Assembly (NCBI RefSeq): GCF_001531445.1
Contig: NZ_LQYA01000049.1
Location: 1 to 39,344 of the forward strand
DNA: 39,344 bases
Direction of reading: 5' to 3'
Source of the DNA: Sporosarcina koreensis
Lineage (GTDB): Bacteria > Bacillota > Bacilli > Bacillales_A > Planococcaceae
Of this stretch, positions 6,575 to 16,241 are shown piece after piece (position 1 is the stretch's first letter; the number at the start of each line of letters is the position of its first letter). Position numbers and translations under genes: made by a program. The notes under the pieces were generated by a model that was not told where the DNA came from, searched no databases, and saw nothing but the letters and a program-made list of their open reading frames with translations.

Positions 6575-9500
6575 TTAGACGGAATCTGCTGGTGAAGGCT
6601 CTTTGATCGACGATTGTAAAATCCGCATCATCTCTTCTAGCACATCGAATTCGGTTTTCTTGCCTGTATGGCGTTCATCCACCGTGATGATCAGTCTTCC
6701 ATCTTCCATTGTAAAACCGACAGCACGGCCGAATTCCATTGATTCCGAAACGATTTTAGCTCCATCTGTTTTGGCTGTCCCTTCTTCTGTTAGACGGATT
6801 TCAATGACAGAACGCTGTTTTTTAATTGATTCGACGCCTGCCATACGGCCCCATGCTTTTATCCTCCCCACACGAAGCAATAGGTCTGCCTCTAACGGAA
6901 GATCGCCGAACCGGTCTGTCATCTCATCGACAAGTTCAGAGTAATCCTCCACGCTTTCGATCGCTTTCACCCGTTTATACATTTGAATCTTTTGGAATCC
7001 ATCTTTAATATACGAATCCGGTAAATAGGCATTGACCGGCAAAGAAATCTCGACATCTGGAATTTCCGATTTTACGATGCCTGTCTGTTTCTCTTCAATT
7101 GCGTCCTGCAGCATTTGGGAATACAAGTCGAAACCGACGGAATCGATGAAGCCGTGCTGCTGGGAGCCGAGCAAGTTTCCGGCTCCGCGAATCGACAAGT
7201 CCCGCATCGCGATTTTGAATCCGGATCCGAGCTCCGTAAATTCCTTGATTGCCTGCAGGCGATTTTCCGCAACCTCTGTCAATACTTTGTCCCGCTGATA
7301 GAGAAAATAACCATACGCAACACGGTTCGACCGTCCGACCCGTCCGCGCAGCTGGTACAGCTGGGATAAGCCCATCCGGTCCGCATCATGGACGATGAGC
7401 GTATTGACGTTCGGAATATCGATGCCTGTCTCGATAATCGTCGTCGTGACGAGGACGTCGTATTCACCTTCCAGGAAGCTCAAAATCACAGATTCAAGCG
7501 TCGATTCGGTCATTTGTCCGTGCGCGAAGGCGACCCTCGCTTCCGGTACGAGCTGCTTGATTTCATCGACTTTGCGTGTCATGTCTTCAACGCGGTTGTA
7601 TAGGTAGAATACTTGCCCACCACGCCCCAGTTCGCGCTCAATCGCTTCTCTCACAAGACCGAAGTTATGTTCCATGACATATGTCTGGACCGGGAAACGG
7701 TTCGCTGGAGGCGTTTCGATGACGGACAGATCCCGTACGCCAAGCATCGACATATGCAATGTCCGTGGTATAGGCGTCGCCGTCAATGTGAGGACGTCCA
7801 CATTCGTTTTCAGTTGTTTTAACTTCTCCTTATGCGATACGCCGAACCGCTGCTCTTCGTCGACGATAAGCAGACCGAGATCTTTATACGCGACGTCCTT
7901 GGAAAGGAGTCGATGAGTGCCGACGACAATATCGATCGTGCCGGCCTTCAGTCCTTTCAACGTTTCCGTCTGCTCTTTCCGCGTACGGAAACGATTCAAT
8001 AGCGACACTTCAACCGGGAAACCGGAGAACCGCTCTTTCATCGTTTCGTAATGCTGCTGGGCAAGAATTGTCGTCGGCACAAGGAAAGCGACTTGTTTGC
8101 CGTCCGCAACCGCCTTGAACGCAGCCCGGATCGCCACTTCCGTCTTCCCGTATCCGACATCCCCGCAAAGGAGCCGATCCATCGGACGCTCCCGCTCCAT
8201 ATCGCGTTTAACTTCAGCAATGGATCTGAGCTGGTCTTCCGTCTCGTCGTATGGAAACGCATTTTCAAAGGAACGCTGCAAGTCGTCGTCTGAAGAGAAC
8301 GCGTACCCTTTTTCAGCTTCGCGCTTCGCATAGAGCTTGATCAGATCATCTGCGATGTCCTTGACTGCAGAGGATACTTTGCTTTTCGTCTTTTTCCATT
8401 CAGCGCCGCCGAGTTTATGGAGTTTCGGCTCCTTCTCTCCGGAAGCGACATACTTCTGAATCAGATCAATTTGATCGGCAGGGACGAAAAGTTTGTCCTC
8501 TCCGCGATAGCGGATATCGAGATAGTCTTTATGGACACCGCCCACTTCGAGCGTCACGACGCCATAATATTTACCGATTCCGTGATGGACGTGGACGATA
8601 TGGTCGCCGGGTTTTATTTCCGAATAGCTTTTGATGCGCTCCGCGTTCGTCATTTTCTGCGGACGGGCTTTTCTTTTCGGCTTCCCTTTGAATAGCTCGG
8701 CATCCGTAATGACTGCAAGACGTTGGAACGGCAATTCAAACCCCGCGGATAGATCCCCTTCGATGATGGAAATCGCTCCTGCCTCAGTCGGCTTGCCGTT
8801 CAATGCCGCATCCATCTCGTAATCTCTTAGAATCGATTGGACTTTCTTCATCCGTTCCTCGCCATCGGCAACGACGAAGACATTGTATTTCCCTTGCTGC
8901 CAACGCTCCATTTCGTTTTTCAACAAGTTCATCTGCCCGTGGAATTCCTGCATTGGCTTGCAGGAGAATGAAACGGTTTTTTTCAGGACGATGCCCGGCA
9001 CCGCTCGGACGAACAACGATAAGTATGACTTCGGCTGATCGAGCATTTTGTGCATCTCTTCGAATGAAAACGATATTTTCGCATCATGAACGATTTTTCC
9101 ATCCTCAAGAAGCGTCAGAAACCATTCCTTCTCTTCGCTTTCAAGGGAGGTAGATACTTCTAAGATCCTTCCGATTTCGTCAAATAGGACGATACCGTCT
9201 TTCGGAAAATAATCACCAATATAGGATGGAACCCTGTCCGAAAATGATACATACTTCATCATCCCTTCCGGAGTGATGCCGTCGCGCAAAAGTCCGATAT
9301 CCCGTGTGATGTTCATTGTCAGTGATTCTTTCGCTTCTTCGTTCTTCATCCGCTTCAAGCTTGTTCGAAGGGCTTCTTCCAAGTTCGAGGCGATCTGCGA
9401 TAGTTCGGAAACGTCCCACACGTATTCCGTTGCGGGAAGGATCGTCACTTCTGTCAGTTTATCGGTCGAGCGCTGATCCTCTGCGGAAAATGCCCGGATG

Positions 9501-10108
9501 GAGTCGACATCCGTGTCGAACAGCTCAATTCGGATCGGGTTTTCCATATTTAATGGATACACGTCCAAAATGCCGCCCCTTAGAGCGAAATCGCCCGGCG
9601 CGGTTACCATTTCCTGTCTTCCATAGCCCATTTCCACAAGCTTCCGCATCCATACGTCTACATCAATGCTGTCATCCAGATGGACAGATAAGGAATTATC
9701 AAGCCATCTTTCTTTCGGAGGGAGAAGTTTTTTCATTCCCGCAACAGGCGTAATATAAATCCCCTTGCCGACGCGCGCCATATGGTCGAGCGTATCGATC
9801 CGGCTCGCGCGCAGTTCATAACTGGACACGGAAAAATCGGCAGCGATCAATTCCTCTGCCGGATACAAATGAACGAGTGAATCGCCGAGCATCTTCACAA
9901 GGTCTTCGTATGTACGTTGTGCTTGCAGCATGTTGGGAGTGATGATCAGAATCGGCTTCTCTGCGGATTGGTGGACAGTCTTAAAAAGGACAGCCTTTGC
10001 ACCGCCCGATAGGCCCGCCAGCAATTGACGGTCCTGTCCTGTTTTCAACTCCTCAACTACTTTAGTAATCTCTTTGTCTTGTAGAAATAAATCTATGAGC
10101 GCATCCAA
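6575..10108 (-). CDS. mfd: Transcription-repair coupling factor Mfd
   Basis: DNA translocase that removes RNA polymerase stalled at lesions and recruits UvrA. It is 1177 aa, the family's full length. The order is a UvrB-like N-terminal module (about 1-350), a CarD-like RNA-polymerase interaction domain (EIKPGDHIVHVHHGIGKYYG, about 495-560), and SF2 translocase motor domains with Walker A (CGDVGYGKTE), a DEEQ box (LIVDEEQRFGV), and motif VI QLRGRVGR. The TRG-type stretch and the C-terminal UvrA-masking domain follow. The start is a TTG at 10108 with GAGG ten bases upstream, which gives MDALIDLF. It sits between fin and spoVT as in B. subtilis. Confidence 0.98.
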   Translation of the reverse strand: MDALIDLFLQDKEITKVVEELKTGQDRQLLAGLSGGAKAVLFKTVHQSAEKPILIITPNMLQAQRTYEDLVKMLGDSLVHLYPAEELIAADFSVSSYELRASRIDTLDHMARVGKGIYITPVAGMKKLLPPKERWLDNSLSVHLDDSIDVDVWMRKLVEMGYGRQEMVTAPGDFALRGGILDVYPLNMENPIRIELFDTDVDSIRAFSAEDQRSTDKLTEVTILPATEYVWDVSELSQIASNLEEALRTSLKRMKNEEAKESLTMNITRDIGLLRDGITPEGMMKYVSFSDRVPSYIGDYFPKDGIVLFDEIGRILEVSTSLESEEKEWFLTLLEDGKIVHDAKISFSFEEMHKMLDQPKSYLSLFVRAVPGIVLKKTVSFSCKPMQEFHGQMNLLKNEMERWQQGKYNVFVVADGEERMKKVQSILRDYEMDAALNGKPTEAGAISIIEGDLSAGFELPFQRLAVITDAELFKGKPKRKARPQKMTNAERIKSYSEIKPGDHIVHVHHGIGKYYGVVTLEVGGVHKDYLDIRYRGEDKLFVPADQIDLIQKYVASGEKEPKLHKLGGAEWKKTKSKVSSAVKDIADDLIKLYAKREAEKGYAFSSDDDLQRSFENAFPYDETEDQLRSIAEVKRDMERERPMDRLLCGDVGYGKTEVAIRAAFKAVADGKQVAFLVPTTILAQQHYETMKERFSGFPVEVSLLNRFRTRKEQTETLKGLKAGTIDIVVGTHRLLSKDVAYKDLGLLIVDEEQRFGVSHKEKLKQLKTNVDVLTLTATPIPRTLHMSMLGVRDLSVIETPPANRFPVQTYVMEHNFGLVREAIERELGRGGQVFYLYNRVEDMTRKVDEIKQLVPEARVAFAHGQMTESTLESVILSFLEGEYDVLVTTTIIETGIDIPNVNTLIVHDADRMGLSQLYQLRGRVGRSNRVAYGYFLYQRDKVLTEVAENRLQAIKEFTELGSGFKIAMRDLSIRGAGNLLGSQQHGFIDSVGFDLYSQMLQDAIEEKQTGIVKSEIPDVEISLPVNAYLPDSYIKDGFQKIQMYKRVKAIESVEDYSELVDEMTDRFGDLPLEADLLLRVGRIKAWGRMAGVESIKKQRSVIEIRLTEEGTAKTDGAKIVSESMEFGRAVGFTMEDGRLIITVDERHTGKKTEFDVLEEMMRILQSSIKEPSPADSV

Positions 10109-10141
10109 TGATTATTTTCCTCGCTTTGCTGTAATTGAAGT

Positions 10142-10174
10142 GAAAAAAGCTTTGCGCGTACGAAACGCCAAAGC
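10142..10174 (-). terminator. Terminator after fin
   Basis: On the minus strand GCTTTGGCG pairs with CGCAAAGC across a short loop, with a run of six T. It lies between fin and mfd, so mfd probably has its own expression signals as well. Confidence 0.75.
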
Positions 10175-10181
10175 AGAAATT

Positions 10182-10430
10182 CTATTGTATCCATTTCCGT
10201 AATGCATAGTAATCCGGATTCATTCGCATTGACTGTTCACATTGCTCACAAATGCAACGAACCGTCATCGAACCATTTTCATCATATTCCAAGAAACGCT
10301 CGCCTTGCCCTTCTTCCGCCTTCTGCAGTTCACGGATGATCTCTTCGGCAGATGAGAGCGGGATGCTGCCGACCTCGCTGTTGCAATGTCTGCATGAATA
10401 ACGAATGTCTTTCGATTTCATCTGTTCCAT
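10182..10430 (-). CDS. fin: Anti-sigma-F factor Fin
   Basis: Small forespore protein that helps the switch from sigma-F to sigma-G by inhibiting sigma-F. At 82 aa it fits the family. Two CxxC zinc-binding pairs are visible: CRHC near residue 13 and CEQC near residue 61 (with CIC just before). The tail NPDYYALRKWIQ matches the conserved NPHYHEYHTFIQ end of the B. subtilis protein in pattern. The first ATG has AAGGGG close by; a second in-frame Met three codons later is an alternative start. Its place between pth and mfd is the same as that of yabK/fin in B. subtilis. Confidence 0.92.
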   Translation of the reverse strand: MEQMKSKDIRYSCRHCNSEVGSIPLSSAEEIIRELQKAEEGQGERFLEYDENGSMTVRCICEQCEQSMRMNPDYYALRKWIQ

Positions 10431-10477
10431 CGGCCCCTTTTTAACAAAGTATAGGCTAGGGAGCCGATGATTATTCC

Positions 10478-11041
10478 TTATGAGCCATTATAGTTATTCA
10501 TTACCTCTAAAAACGGGTTTTTAAGCCAATCCATACAGGCAGAAGCGCTTTTTTCCACCATCTCTTCAATAAGCGGCTGTTCTTCCTTGCTGAATGGGGA
10601 CAGTACATAGTCTGGCACTTTCATGCCGCCAGTGGGACGGCCGATACCGATGCGTATCCTGTTGAAGGAATCAGAGCCAAGATGGGCAATCAATGATTTC
10701 ATGCCGTTATGGCCGCCAGCGCTTCCTTTTTGACGCAATCGCAATTTGCCGGGAGCAAGATCCAGGTCGTCGTAGAGGACGACGATGTCTTCAAGCTCCA
10801 CGTCATAATAATCCATGAGCGGCCCGACACATTCGCCGGAGAGATTCATATATGTCAAAGGTTTAACGAGCATCACTTTTCCTTCCGGGCGGTGGATGAT
10901 CGTATAAGCGCCGTTGAATTTCAGTTGCATAGCGGGTGCATCTAGTCGACGGGCCAATTCATCGATTGCATGAAATCCGACGTTATGCCGGGTTTTCTCG
11001 TATTGCTTCCCCGGGTTTCCGAGTCCGATAATCATTTTCAT
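10478..11041 (-). CDS. pth: Peptidyl-tRNA hydrolase
   Basis: Releases peptidyl-tRNAs that drop off the ribosome (spoVC in B. subtilis). The protein is 187 aa. It opens with [20 protein letters not shown], which includes the conserved Asn9, and the catalytic His19; a DDLDL acidic motif and [11 protein letters not shown] follow, all diagnostic. The start ATG 11041 has AAGGAAG upstream; the in-frame extension beyond it overlaps the rplY terminator and is not used. It stands between rplY and fin. Confidence 0.97.
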   Translation of the reverse strand: MKMIIGLGNPGKQYEKTRHNVGFHAIDELARRLDAPAMQLKFNGAYTIIHRPEGKVMLVKPLTYMNLSGECVGPLMDYYDVELEDIVVLYDDLDLAPGKLRLRQKGSAGGHNGMKSLIAHLGSDSFNRIRIGIGRPTGGMKVPDYVLSPFSKEEQPLIEEMVEKSASACMDWLKNPFLEVMNNYNGS

Positions 11042-11070
11042 AATGCGTATCTTCCTTTTGAATAAATTAT

Positions 11071-11100
11071 AAAAAGGGCGCACGCTTTGCACGTGCGCTC
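11071..11100 (-). terminator. Terminator after rplY
   Basis: GAGCGCACG pairs with CGTGCGCCC on the minus strand across a seven-base loop, followed by TTTTT. It separates rplY/ctc from pth. Confidence 0.9.
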
Positions 11101-11109
11101 CAACCATTA

Positions 11110-11739
11110 TTATTCCTCTTTGTCACCGATGACTTCCGGCTCTGCATCCGCAGCGCCTGTATCGGCGTCAAGCTCTTCCAATTCCTCTTCGGAACGTGGA
11201 GCGGAGATGGTAACGAGTGCGTACTCATCATCCGTAATAATTTCAAACTTCGATTTCCCGCGCACATCTGCGACTGTCAATGTGTCGCCGATTTGCATTT
11301 CGGATATATCGATTTCGAACGACTCCGGAATATCCGATGGTTTGACTTTGATTGTCACTTCACGGTTCGGTTGCTGTACGACACCGCCTTCTTTCTCGCC
11401 GACGGATTCACCGACAAGATGTACCGTAACATCAACTTCAAGCTCTTCGGACATATCGATTGCGAGGAAGTCCGCGTGGCGGATATCGCCTTTCAAAGCA
11501 TCTTCCTGGAAATCGTTCAATACGACGTTCAATTGATTGCCATCGACGTCGAGCTTGATGACACCATTGCGTCCAACTTCACGCAACGTTTTCAGTAGAT
11601 CGCCCTCTTTTACGGCAATCGGTGTAGATTCTGTATTATATCCATAAACAACCGATGGGATAAACCCGTCTTTTCGTAATGCTGTCAAAGCTGATCTCGT
11701 TTTTGTTTCTCTTGGTTTCGACTGAATTGCTGTACTCAT
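11110..11739 (-). CDS. rplY: Ribosomal protein L25 / general stress protein Ctc
   Basis: 5S rRNA-binding protein of the large ribosomal subunit, long (TL5/Ctc) form, 209 aa. The N-terminal L25 domain is recognisable from [14 protein letters not shown], and the C-terminal domain from [18 protein letters not shown] and [17 protein letters not shown]. The C-terminus is a strongly acidic tail ([20 protein letters not shown]). The start is ATG 11739; an in-frame GTG four codons upstream is part of the ribosome site AAAGGTG. A sigma-B promoter stands in front, as in B. subtilis ctc. It lies between prs and pth, the conserved order. Confidence 0.97.
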   Translation of the reverse strand: MSTAIQSKPRETKTRSALTALRKDGFIPSVVYGYNTESTPIAVKEGDLLKTLREVGRNGVIKLDVDGNQLNVVLNDFQEDALKGDIRHADFLAIDMSEELEVDVTVHLVGESVGEKEGGVVQQPNREVTIKVKPSDIPESFEIDISEMQIGDTLTVADVRGKSKFEIITDDEYALVTISAPRSEEELEELDADTGAADAEPEVIGDKEE

Positions 11740-11784
11740 TTGCGTAGTCACCTTTCCTGAAAAAAGTATATTCTATCTCTTGAA

Positions 11785-11810
11785 ATACCCAAAATCAGAC
11801 GACATGAAAC
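11785..11810 (-). promoter_or_regulatory. Sigma-B general-stress promoter of rplY/ctc
   Basis: Leftward GTTTCA (11805-11810), a 14-bp spacer, then GGGTAT (11785-11790). This fits the sigma-B consensus GTTTAA-N12-15-GGGTAT with one mismatch. ctc is a classic sigma-B reporter gene in B. subtilis, so the position supports the call. Confidence 0.85.
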
Positions 11811-11822
11811 TAACTGACTTGC

Positions 11823-12782
11823 TTATTCAAACAATGTGCTGACAGATTTTTCTTCAAATACACGTTTAACTGCTTCTCCCAAAAGCTTCGCAATCGACAA
11901 TTGCTTGATTTTCGGAGACTTTTTGCTTTCCGGCAGTTCGATTGAATTCGTAATGACCAATTCTTTAATTTGTGAATTGTCGATTCTTTCGATGGCAGGG
12001 CCGGACAACACTGGATGCGTACAGCAAGCGTACACTTCCTTTGCGCCATTCTCGATGATCGCGTTCGCAGCGATTGTAATCGTTCCGGCAGTATCGATGA
12101 TATCATCGATTAGAATTGCTGTTTTTCCTTCGACGTTCCCTACGATGCTCATCACTTCGGCAACGTTCGGACGCGGACGGCGTTTGTCGATGATTGCAAT
12201 TGGCGCTTTCATACGGTCTGCCATTTTACGTGCACGTGTAACGCCGCCATGATCCGGAGATACGATGACGAGTTCGTTGCCTTCCAAGCCTTTTCCTTTG
12301 AAGTATTCCGTTAGGATCGGCTCTGCTACGAGATGGTCGATTGGAATGTCAAAGAAGCCTTGGATTTGTGGCGCGTGTAAATCGATTGCGATAACACGGT
12401 CCGCACCCGCTTTTTCAAGCAAGTTCGCTACGAGCTTCGCCGTGATCGGTTCACGGGAACGCGCTTTGCGGTCTTGGCGTGCATAGCCATAATAAGGCAT
12501 AACAACATTGATCGTACGGGCTGATGCGCGCATCAATGCGTCAATCATGATGAGGAGCTCCATCAGATTATCATTGACTGGGTTGGAGGTTGATTGGATG
12601 ACAAAAACATCGCAACCTCGGATACTTTCTTCGATATTGATTTGAATTTCTCCGTCACTGAAACGTTTGACGGAGCACTTGCCGAGTGGGCGTCCGATTT
12701 CGTCCGCTACTTCCTGTGCAAGTGTTTCGTTTGAATTTAAAGAGAATATCTTCAGTTTATCATTAGGATAATGATTAGCCAT
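11823..12782 (-). CDS. prs: Ribose-phosphate pyrophosphokinase
   Basis: Makes PRPP from ribose 5-phosphate and ATP for purine, pyrimidine, NAD, His and Trp synthesis. The protein is 319 aa. Visible motifs are the N-terminal [16 protein letters not shown], the catalytic region [10 protein letters not shown], the cation-binding stretch [15 protein letters not shown], and the PRPP-binding loop [11 protein letters not shown]. Two adjacent ATGs are possible; the second (MANHYPNDK) has the better distance to GGGGG and matches the B. subtilis N-terminus. It follows glmU by 14 bp, so the two are an operon from the glmU promoter. Confidence 0.98.
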   Translation of the reverse strand: MANHYPNDKLKIFSLNSNETLAQEVADEIGRPLGKCSVKRFSDGEIQINIEESIRGCDVFVIQSTSNPVNDNLMELLIMIDALMRASARTINVVMPYYGYARQDRKARSREPITAKLVANLLEKAGADRVIAIDLHAPQIQGFFDIPIDHLVAEPILTEYFKGKGLEGNELVIVSPDHGGVTRARKMADRMKAPIAIIDKRRPRPNVAEVMSIVGNVEGKTAILIDDIIDTAGTITIAANAIIENGAKEVYACCTHPVLSGPAIERIDNSQIKELVITNSIELPESKKSPKIKQLSIAKLLGEAVKRVFEEKSVSTLFE

Positions 12783-12796
12783 CATGGTCCCCCTGG

Positions 12797-14167
12797 TTAG
12801 TTAAGATTTAATTTTGTTGCGTATCCTTCTTTATTCTCCTGTCGCGCGCGCCCAATTGCAAGTGAACTTTCTGGTACATCTTTTGTAATGGTCGATCCAG
12901 CCGCTACATAAGCGCCTTTGCCAACTTTTACAGGTGCGATCAAATTGGAGTTGCAGCCGACAAACGCGTTATCGCCGATTGTTGTTTGGTGCTTGTTTTT
13001 CCCATCGTAATTCACCGTGATCGTTCCGCAGCCGATGTTGACTTGTGTGCCGACTTCCGCGTCGCCGATATAGCTGAGGTGGGAAACCTTGCTTCCTTCT
13101 CCTAACATTGACTTTTTCACTTCGACAAAATTGCCGATTTTTACATTGTCGCTGAGTTTGGATTCCGGACGGATATGTGCGAACGGGCCTACTGTCGTAC
13201 CGGAACCGATCGTACTGTCCCGTACCACTGACGAATGGATGGTTGTAGACTCGCCAATTTCGCTGTTGGCGATATGGCTGTTCGGTCCAATGATACATTT
13301 ATCCCCGATGACCGTCTGTCCTTCGATCATCGTGCCTGGTTGAAGAACTGCATCCCTGCCGATTTTGGCATCCGCGCTAATATACGTGCTGCCCGGATCG
13401 ATAATCGTCACGCCGTTTCGCATATGAGATTCTGCAATTCGTTGACGCATCACCTTTTCCGCCTCCGACAAGATGACTCGATCGTTAATGCCGATTGTTT
13501 CACTGAAATCGTCGGTTACATAGGCGGAGACCAGTGCTTGTTCAGCCTTTAGGATGCCAATTACATCAGGTAGATAGTATTCACCTTGCACATTGTCGTT
13601 CTTCACTTTTTTCAAAGCCTCGAACAGTGCACGGTTGTCAAAGCAGTATGTCCCCGTATTGATTTCGGTCACTTTCCGCTCTTCCTGAGAGGCATCCTTA
13701 TGTTCGACATTGCGCAGGACGTTTCCTTGCTGATCCCGGATGATGCGGCCGTAGCCTGTAGGATCATCAGCATGCGCGGTTAGGATTGTCGCTTTCGCCT
13801 TCGTGTCGGAGTGGTGTGCGATCAATGCTTGCATCGTTTCCGATTTGATGAGCGGTGTATCTCCGCAGACGACGAGCGTAATCCCTTCGAGTTCGCCTAA
13901 CCGGTCCTCTGCCTGCTGAACGGCATGCGCTGTGCCGAGCTGTTCTGCCTGAAGGGCATATTCGCTTTTGGCACCGAGTGTTTCTTCTACCATCTCTGCG
14001 CCATGGCCGACAATCGTTACGATTTTATCCGCGCCGATTCCGAGGATATGGTCGACAACGTGTTCGACCATCGGTTTTCCACAGACAGGATGCAATACTT
14101 TATATAAATCGGACTTCATCCGCGTCCCTTGCCCTGCAGCTAGGACGATGGCATATGTATTCGTCAT
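12797..14167 (-). CDS. glmU: Bifunctional UDP-GlcNAc pyrophosphorylase / glucosamine-1-P acetyltransferase
   Basis: Makes UDP-N-acetylglucosamine for peptidoglycan and teichoic acid. At 456 aa it equals the B. subtilis length. The N-terminal uridylyltransferase half starts with [19 protein letters not shown] (about 7-25), and the C-terminal half (about 250-445) is a left-handed beta helix of hexapeptide repeats ending in the acetyltransferase site ([25 protein letters not shown]). The start ATG 14167 has GGAGG 8 bp upstream; an in-frame extension through the promoter is excluded. A sigma-A promoter lies just upstream. Confidence 0.98.
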   Translation of the reverse strand: MTNTYAIVLAAGQGTRMKSDLYKVLHPVCGKPMVEHVVDHILGIGADKIVTIVGHGAEMVEETLGAKSEYALQAEQLGTAHAVQQAEDRLGELEGITLVVCGDTPLIKSETMQALIAHHSDTKAKATILTAHADDPTGYGRIIRDQQGNVLRNVEHKDASQEERKVTEINTGTYCFDNRALFEALKKVKNDNVQGEYYLPDVIGILKAEQALVSAYVTDDFSETIGINDRVILSEAEKVMRQRIAESHMRNGVTIIDPGSTYISADAKIGRDAVLQPGTMIEGQTVIGDKCIIGPNSHIANSEIGESTTIHSSVVRDSTIGSGTTVGPFAHIRPESKLSDNVKIGNFVEVKKSMLGEGSKVSHLSYIGDAEVGTQVNIGCGTITVNYDGKNKHQTTIGDNAFVGCNSNLIAPVKVGKGAYVAAGSTITKDVPESSLAIGRARQENKEGYATKLNLN

Positions 14168-14198
14168 TTGCTGGCCTCCATCCATAATTTCATTATTG

Positions 14199-14227
14199 AC
14201 TATAGCCGAAAATAATATAAATTTCAA
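14199..14227 (-). promoter_or_regulatory. Sigma-A promoter of glmU-prs
   Basis: Leftward TTGAAA (14222-14227), a 17-bp spacer and TATAGT (14199-14204), followed by the glmU start 32 bp further on. A single PurBox-like half-site (ACGAACAAT) occurs about 40 bp upstream without a partner. Confidence 0.8.
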
Positions 14228-14397
14228 CTATACCCACTTGACAACAGGCTATAATTCTTTTAATATTGTTCGTTTCTTTTTTTATTTGTGCATGAAAGTG
14301 GGAATTGCCTATAATAAGGGTCGTCCTTTACCCCTTTTTTGAGTGTGGAACCTTCTGCTTTGGGCGCTCGGCGGCTTTTGATTCAATGCTAAGACAA

Positions 14398-14453
14398 CAA
14401 AAAAGCTGTCACAGAAAGTCAATATCTACTGACTTCTGTACAGCCTCTTTGGT
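14398..14453 (-). terminator. Terminator after spoVG
   Basis: On the minus strand GGCTGTACAGAAGTCA pairs with TGACTTTCTGTGACAGC around a short loop, followed by TTTTTT. The remaining 170 bp up to the glmU promoter hold no convincing gene. Confidence 0.88.
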
Positions 14454-14468
14454 GCCTTTCCCTCTAAC

Positions 14469-14753
14469 TTACGCTCCTGCTTCTTCCAGCACTCCTTTTT
14501 CCTCGACCATATGATACGCAGTCAGGACGGCTTCTTGGACTTTCATCCTTGCCGATGTATTGATTGGGTGTGCGACATCACGGAATTCCCCTTCTGGTGT
14601 TCGTTTGCTCGGCATCGCGACAAACAATCCGTCATTCCCCTCAATGACACGAATGTCGTGCACAACAAATTCACCATCCAAGGTAATCGATGCGATCGCC
14701 CTCATTCGGCCGTCCGTCTCAACTTTCCTCAGTCTTACATCTGTTACCTCCAT
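14469..14753 (-). CDS. spoVG: RNA-binding regulator SpoVG
   Basis: Small RNA/DNA-binding regulator involved in septation, sporulation timing and virulence traits in Firmicutes. The 94-aa protein has the conserved opening [20 protein letters not shown], the central [11 protein letters not shown], the signature [18 protein letters not shown], and an Ala/Glu-rich tail. Start ATG 14753 with a GGAGTGGGG site. It has its own sigma-H type promoter and its own terminator, so it is monocistronic, as in B. subtilis. Confidence 0.98.
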   Translation of the reverse strand: MEVTDVRLRKVETDGRMRAIASITLDGEFVVHDIRVIEGNDGLFVAMPSKRTPEGEFRDVAHPINTSARMKVQEAVLTAYHMVEEKGVLEEAGA

Positions 14754-14842
14754 TATTTCCCCACTCCCTTTGTTATTTCATCTAGCTCCGGGCGCCAGAG
14801 ACTCCCCAGCGCTTTTTAACATTCCATTGCTCATCAATTTAC

Positions 14843-14869
14843 ATTCTACAAAAGTAAGCATTTCCCTTT
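14843..14869 (-). promoter_or_regulatory. Sigma-H type promoter of spoVG
   Basis: Leftward AAAGGGAAA (14861-14869), an 11-bp spacer, then GTAGAAT (14843-14849). It fits the sigma-H consensus (RnAGGAwWW ... RnnGAAT) apart from one G. spoVG is the founding sigma-H gene of B. subtilis. About 90 bp separate the element from the start codon. Confidence 0.75.
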
Positions 14870-14919
14870 TATTTTTTCAAACTTTTTCTAAAAAACTTTT
14901 GTGTAGCCTTTTTCAGCAT

Positions 14920-14956
14920 AAAAAAGATGAAGGAAAAGCATTGCTTTCCTTCACCT
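14920..14956 (-). terminator. Terminator after ridA
   Basis: GGTGAAGGAAAG pairs with CTTTTCCTTCATC on the minus strand, followed by TTTTTT. It ends the ispE-purR-ridA run. Confidence 0.88.
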
Positions 14957-14976
14957 GTTTAAAAGACTTGTTCTAT

Positions 14977-15354
14977 TTATTCACCAGCAAGGGCGATGAC
15001 TTCGATTTCAACTGACGCATCTTTCGGCAGTCTTGCTACTTCAACAGTCGAGCGCGCAGGGGTGTGCGAACCGAAATGTTGTGCATAAACATCATTCAAT
15101 GCTGCGAATTGGTTCATGTCCTTGATGAACACAGTTGCCTTGATGACTTGCTCAAGAGAAGATCCTGCTTCTTTCAATACAGCTTTCAAGTTCGCAAAGA
15201 CCTGGTTCGTCTGCTCTTCGATCGTTCCTTCGACGAGCAAACCATCCGGTGTCATCGGCAGTTGTCCGGATGTGTATACCAATCCGTTCACTTTCACTGC
15301 TTGTGCATAAGGTCCGATTGCTTTCGGCGCGTTTTCTGTAGCTACGTAGTTCAT
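14977..15354 (-). CDS. ridA: RidA-family 2-iminobutanoate/2-iminopropanoate deaminase (YabJ)
   Basis: Hydrolyses reactive enamine/imine intermediates released by PLP enzymes such as threonine dehydratase. The 125-aa protein contains [45 protein letters not shown] and the catalytic-site stretch [13 protein letters not shown] with the conserved Arg. The start overlaps the purR stop by four bases (ATGA). In B. subtilis yabJ forms the same operon with purR and is needed for full PurR activity, so the pairing is likely functional here too. Confidence 0.97.
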   Translation of the reverse strand: MNYVATENAPKAIGPYAQAVKVNGLVYTSGQLPMTPDGLLVEGTIEEQTNQVFANLKAVLKEAGSSLEQVIKATVFIKDMNQFAALNDVYAQHFGSHTPARSTVEVARLPKDASVEIEVIALAGE

Positions 15355-16184
15355 TCCGTTTTTCCACCCTTCATGAAATAATTGCCTTCTTCAAGTTCGA
15401 TTGTGCGGTCCTTCTCATTCACTGCATGTAATTTAACCAAAGAGAGATAATCGTCAACGAGGACTTCCTCTGCATGTTCCGCCTCTACTAGAACAGCGAT
15501 GCCCGCAAGCTCGCAGTCGAATTCCTCGAGCAGGTTCTTCATACCGGCCATCGTTCCGCCGGCTTTCATGAAGTCATCGGTGATCAATACCCTTTTGCCG
15601 CTTTTCATGCTTCTTTTTGATAATACCATTGTCTGGATACGACGTGTAGAACCGGACACATAATTGATGCTAACAGTAGATCCTTCCGTCACTTTGCTGT
15701 CCCTTCGGACGATGACGACCGGGACATTCAAATGGCGTGCTATCGCGTGGGCAATCGAAATGCCTTTTGTCGCCACCGTCATGATTACGTCAATCTCTGT
15801 GTCTCCGAATGCGGATGCAAATACTTTTCCAATGCGATCCATCATTTTAGGATCCCCTAAAAAATCCGTCATATATAAATAGCCGCCAGGCAACAAGCGA
15901 TCCGACCGACCAAGATTCTCTTTTATAAGTGCCATCACTTCACGAACTTCCGTTTCAGAGACTAGCGGAATGTATTTCACCCCTCCAGCAGCTCCCGATA
16001 CAGTCATCAGTTTGCCTGTCCCATTCTCTTCGAACGTTTCCTTGATGATCGTCAAATCTTCACTGATGGATGACTTGGCCGCTTGATAGCGCTCGGAGAA
16101 GAAAGTGAGCGGTATGAGTGTATGAGGATTTTCTAATAGGTGACGCGTCATATCGACGAGTCTTCCGCTCCTTTTCCACTTCAT
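15351..16184 (-). CDS. purR: Purine operon repressor PurR
   Basis: DNA-binding repressor of purine genes that is released by PRPP. The protein is 277 aa. The N-terminal winged helix spans about residues 1-75 ([23 protein letters not shown] ... SSISEDL), and the rest is a phosphoribosyltransferase-like fold with the PRPP loop [17 protein letters not shown]. The start ATG 16184 sits 9 bp after AGGGG; a TTG three codons upstream is too close to it. The 49-bp gap before the gene carries inverted repeats that may be its own operator. Confidence 0.97.
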   Translation of the reverse strand: MKWKRSGRLVDMTRHLLENPHTLIPLTFFSERYQAAKSSISEDLTIIKETFEENGTGKLMTVSGAAGGVKYIPLVSETEVREVMALIKENLGRSDRLLPGGYLYMTDFLGDPKMMDRIGKVFASAFGDTEIDVIMTVATKGISIAHAIARHLNVPVVIVRRDSKVTEGSTVSINYVSGSTRRIQTMVLSKRSMKSGKRVLITDDFMKAGGTMAGMKNLLEEFDCELAGIAVLVEAEHAEEVLVDDYLSLVKLHAVNEKDRTIELEEGNYFMKGGKTE

Positions 16185-16203
16185 GATTAACAACCCCTAA
16201 ATC

Positions 16204-16238
16204 CGAATGTTTTATTCGTACAATATCATAATTGTACG
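16204..16238. promoter_or_regulatory. Nested inverted repeats ahead of purR (candidate PurR operator)
   Basis: Two dyads overlap in the ispE-purR gap. CGAAT (16204-16208) faces ATTCG (16214-16218). CGTACAAT (16217-16224) faces ATTGTACG (16231-16238) as a perfect 8-bp inverted repeat with a 6-bp spacer. PurBox sequences in B. subtilis are built on CGAA/TTCG pairs and purR is autoregulated there, so this is a plausible operator, although the spacing is shorter than the usual 16-17 bp. Confidence 0.45.
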
Positions 16239-16241
16239 TCT

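Noticed and set aside
8803..9753. Long plus-strand frames opposite mfd
   Set aside because: They are shadows of a full-length mfd with all motifs intact.
14286..14340. Small plus-strand transcript with TTGTGC-18-TATAAT and a mini-terminator
   Set aside because: The supposed hairpin starts before the expected transcription start, so no meaningful RNA would result.
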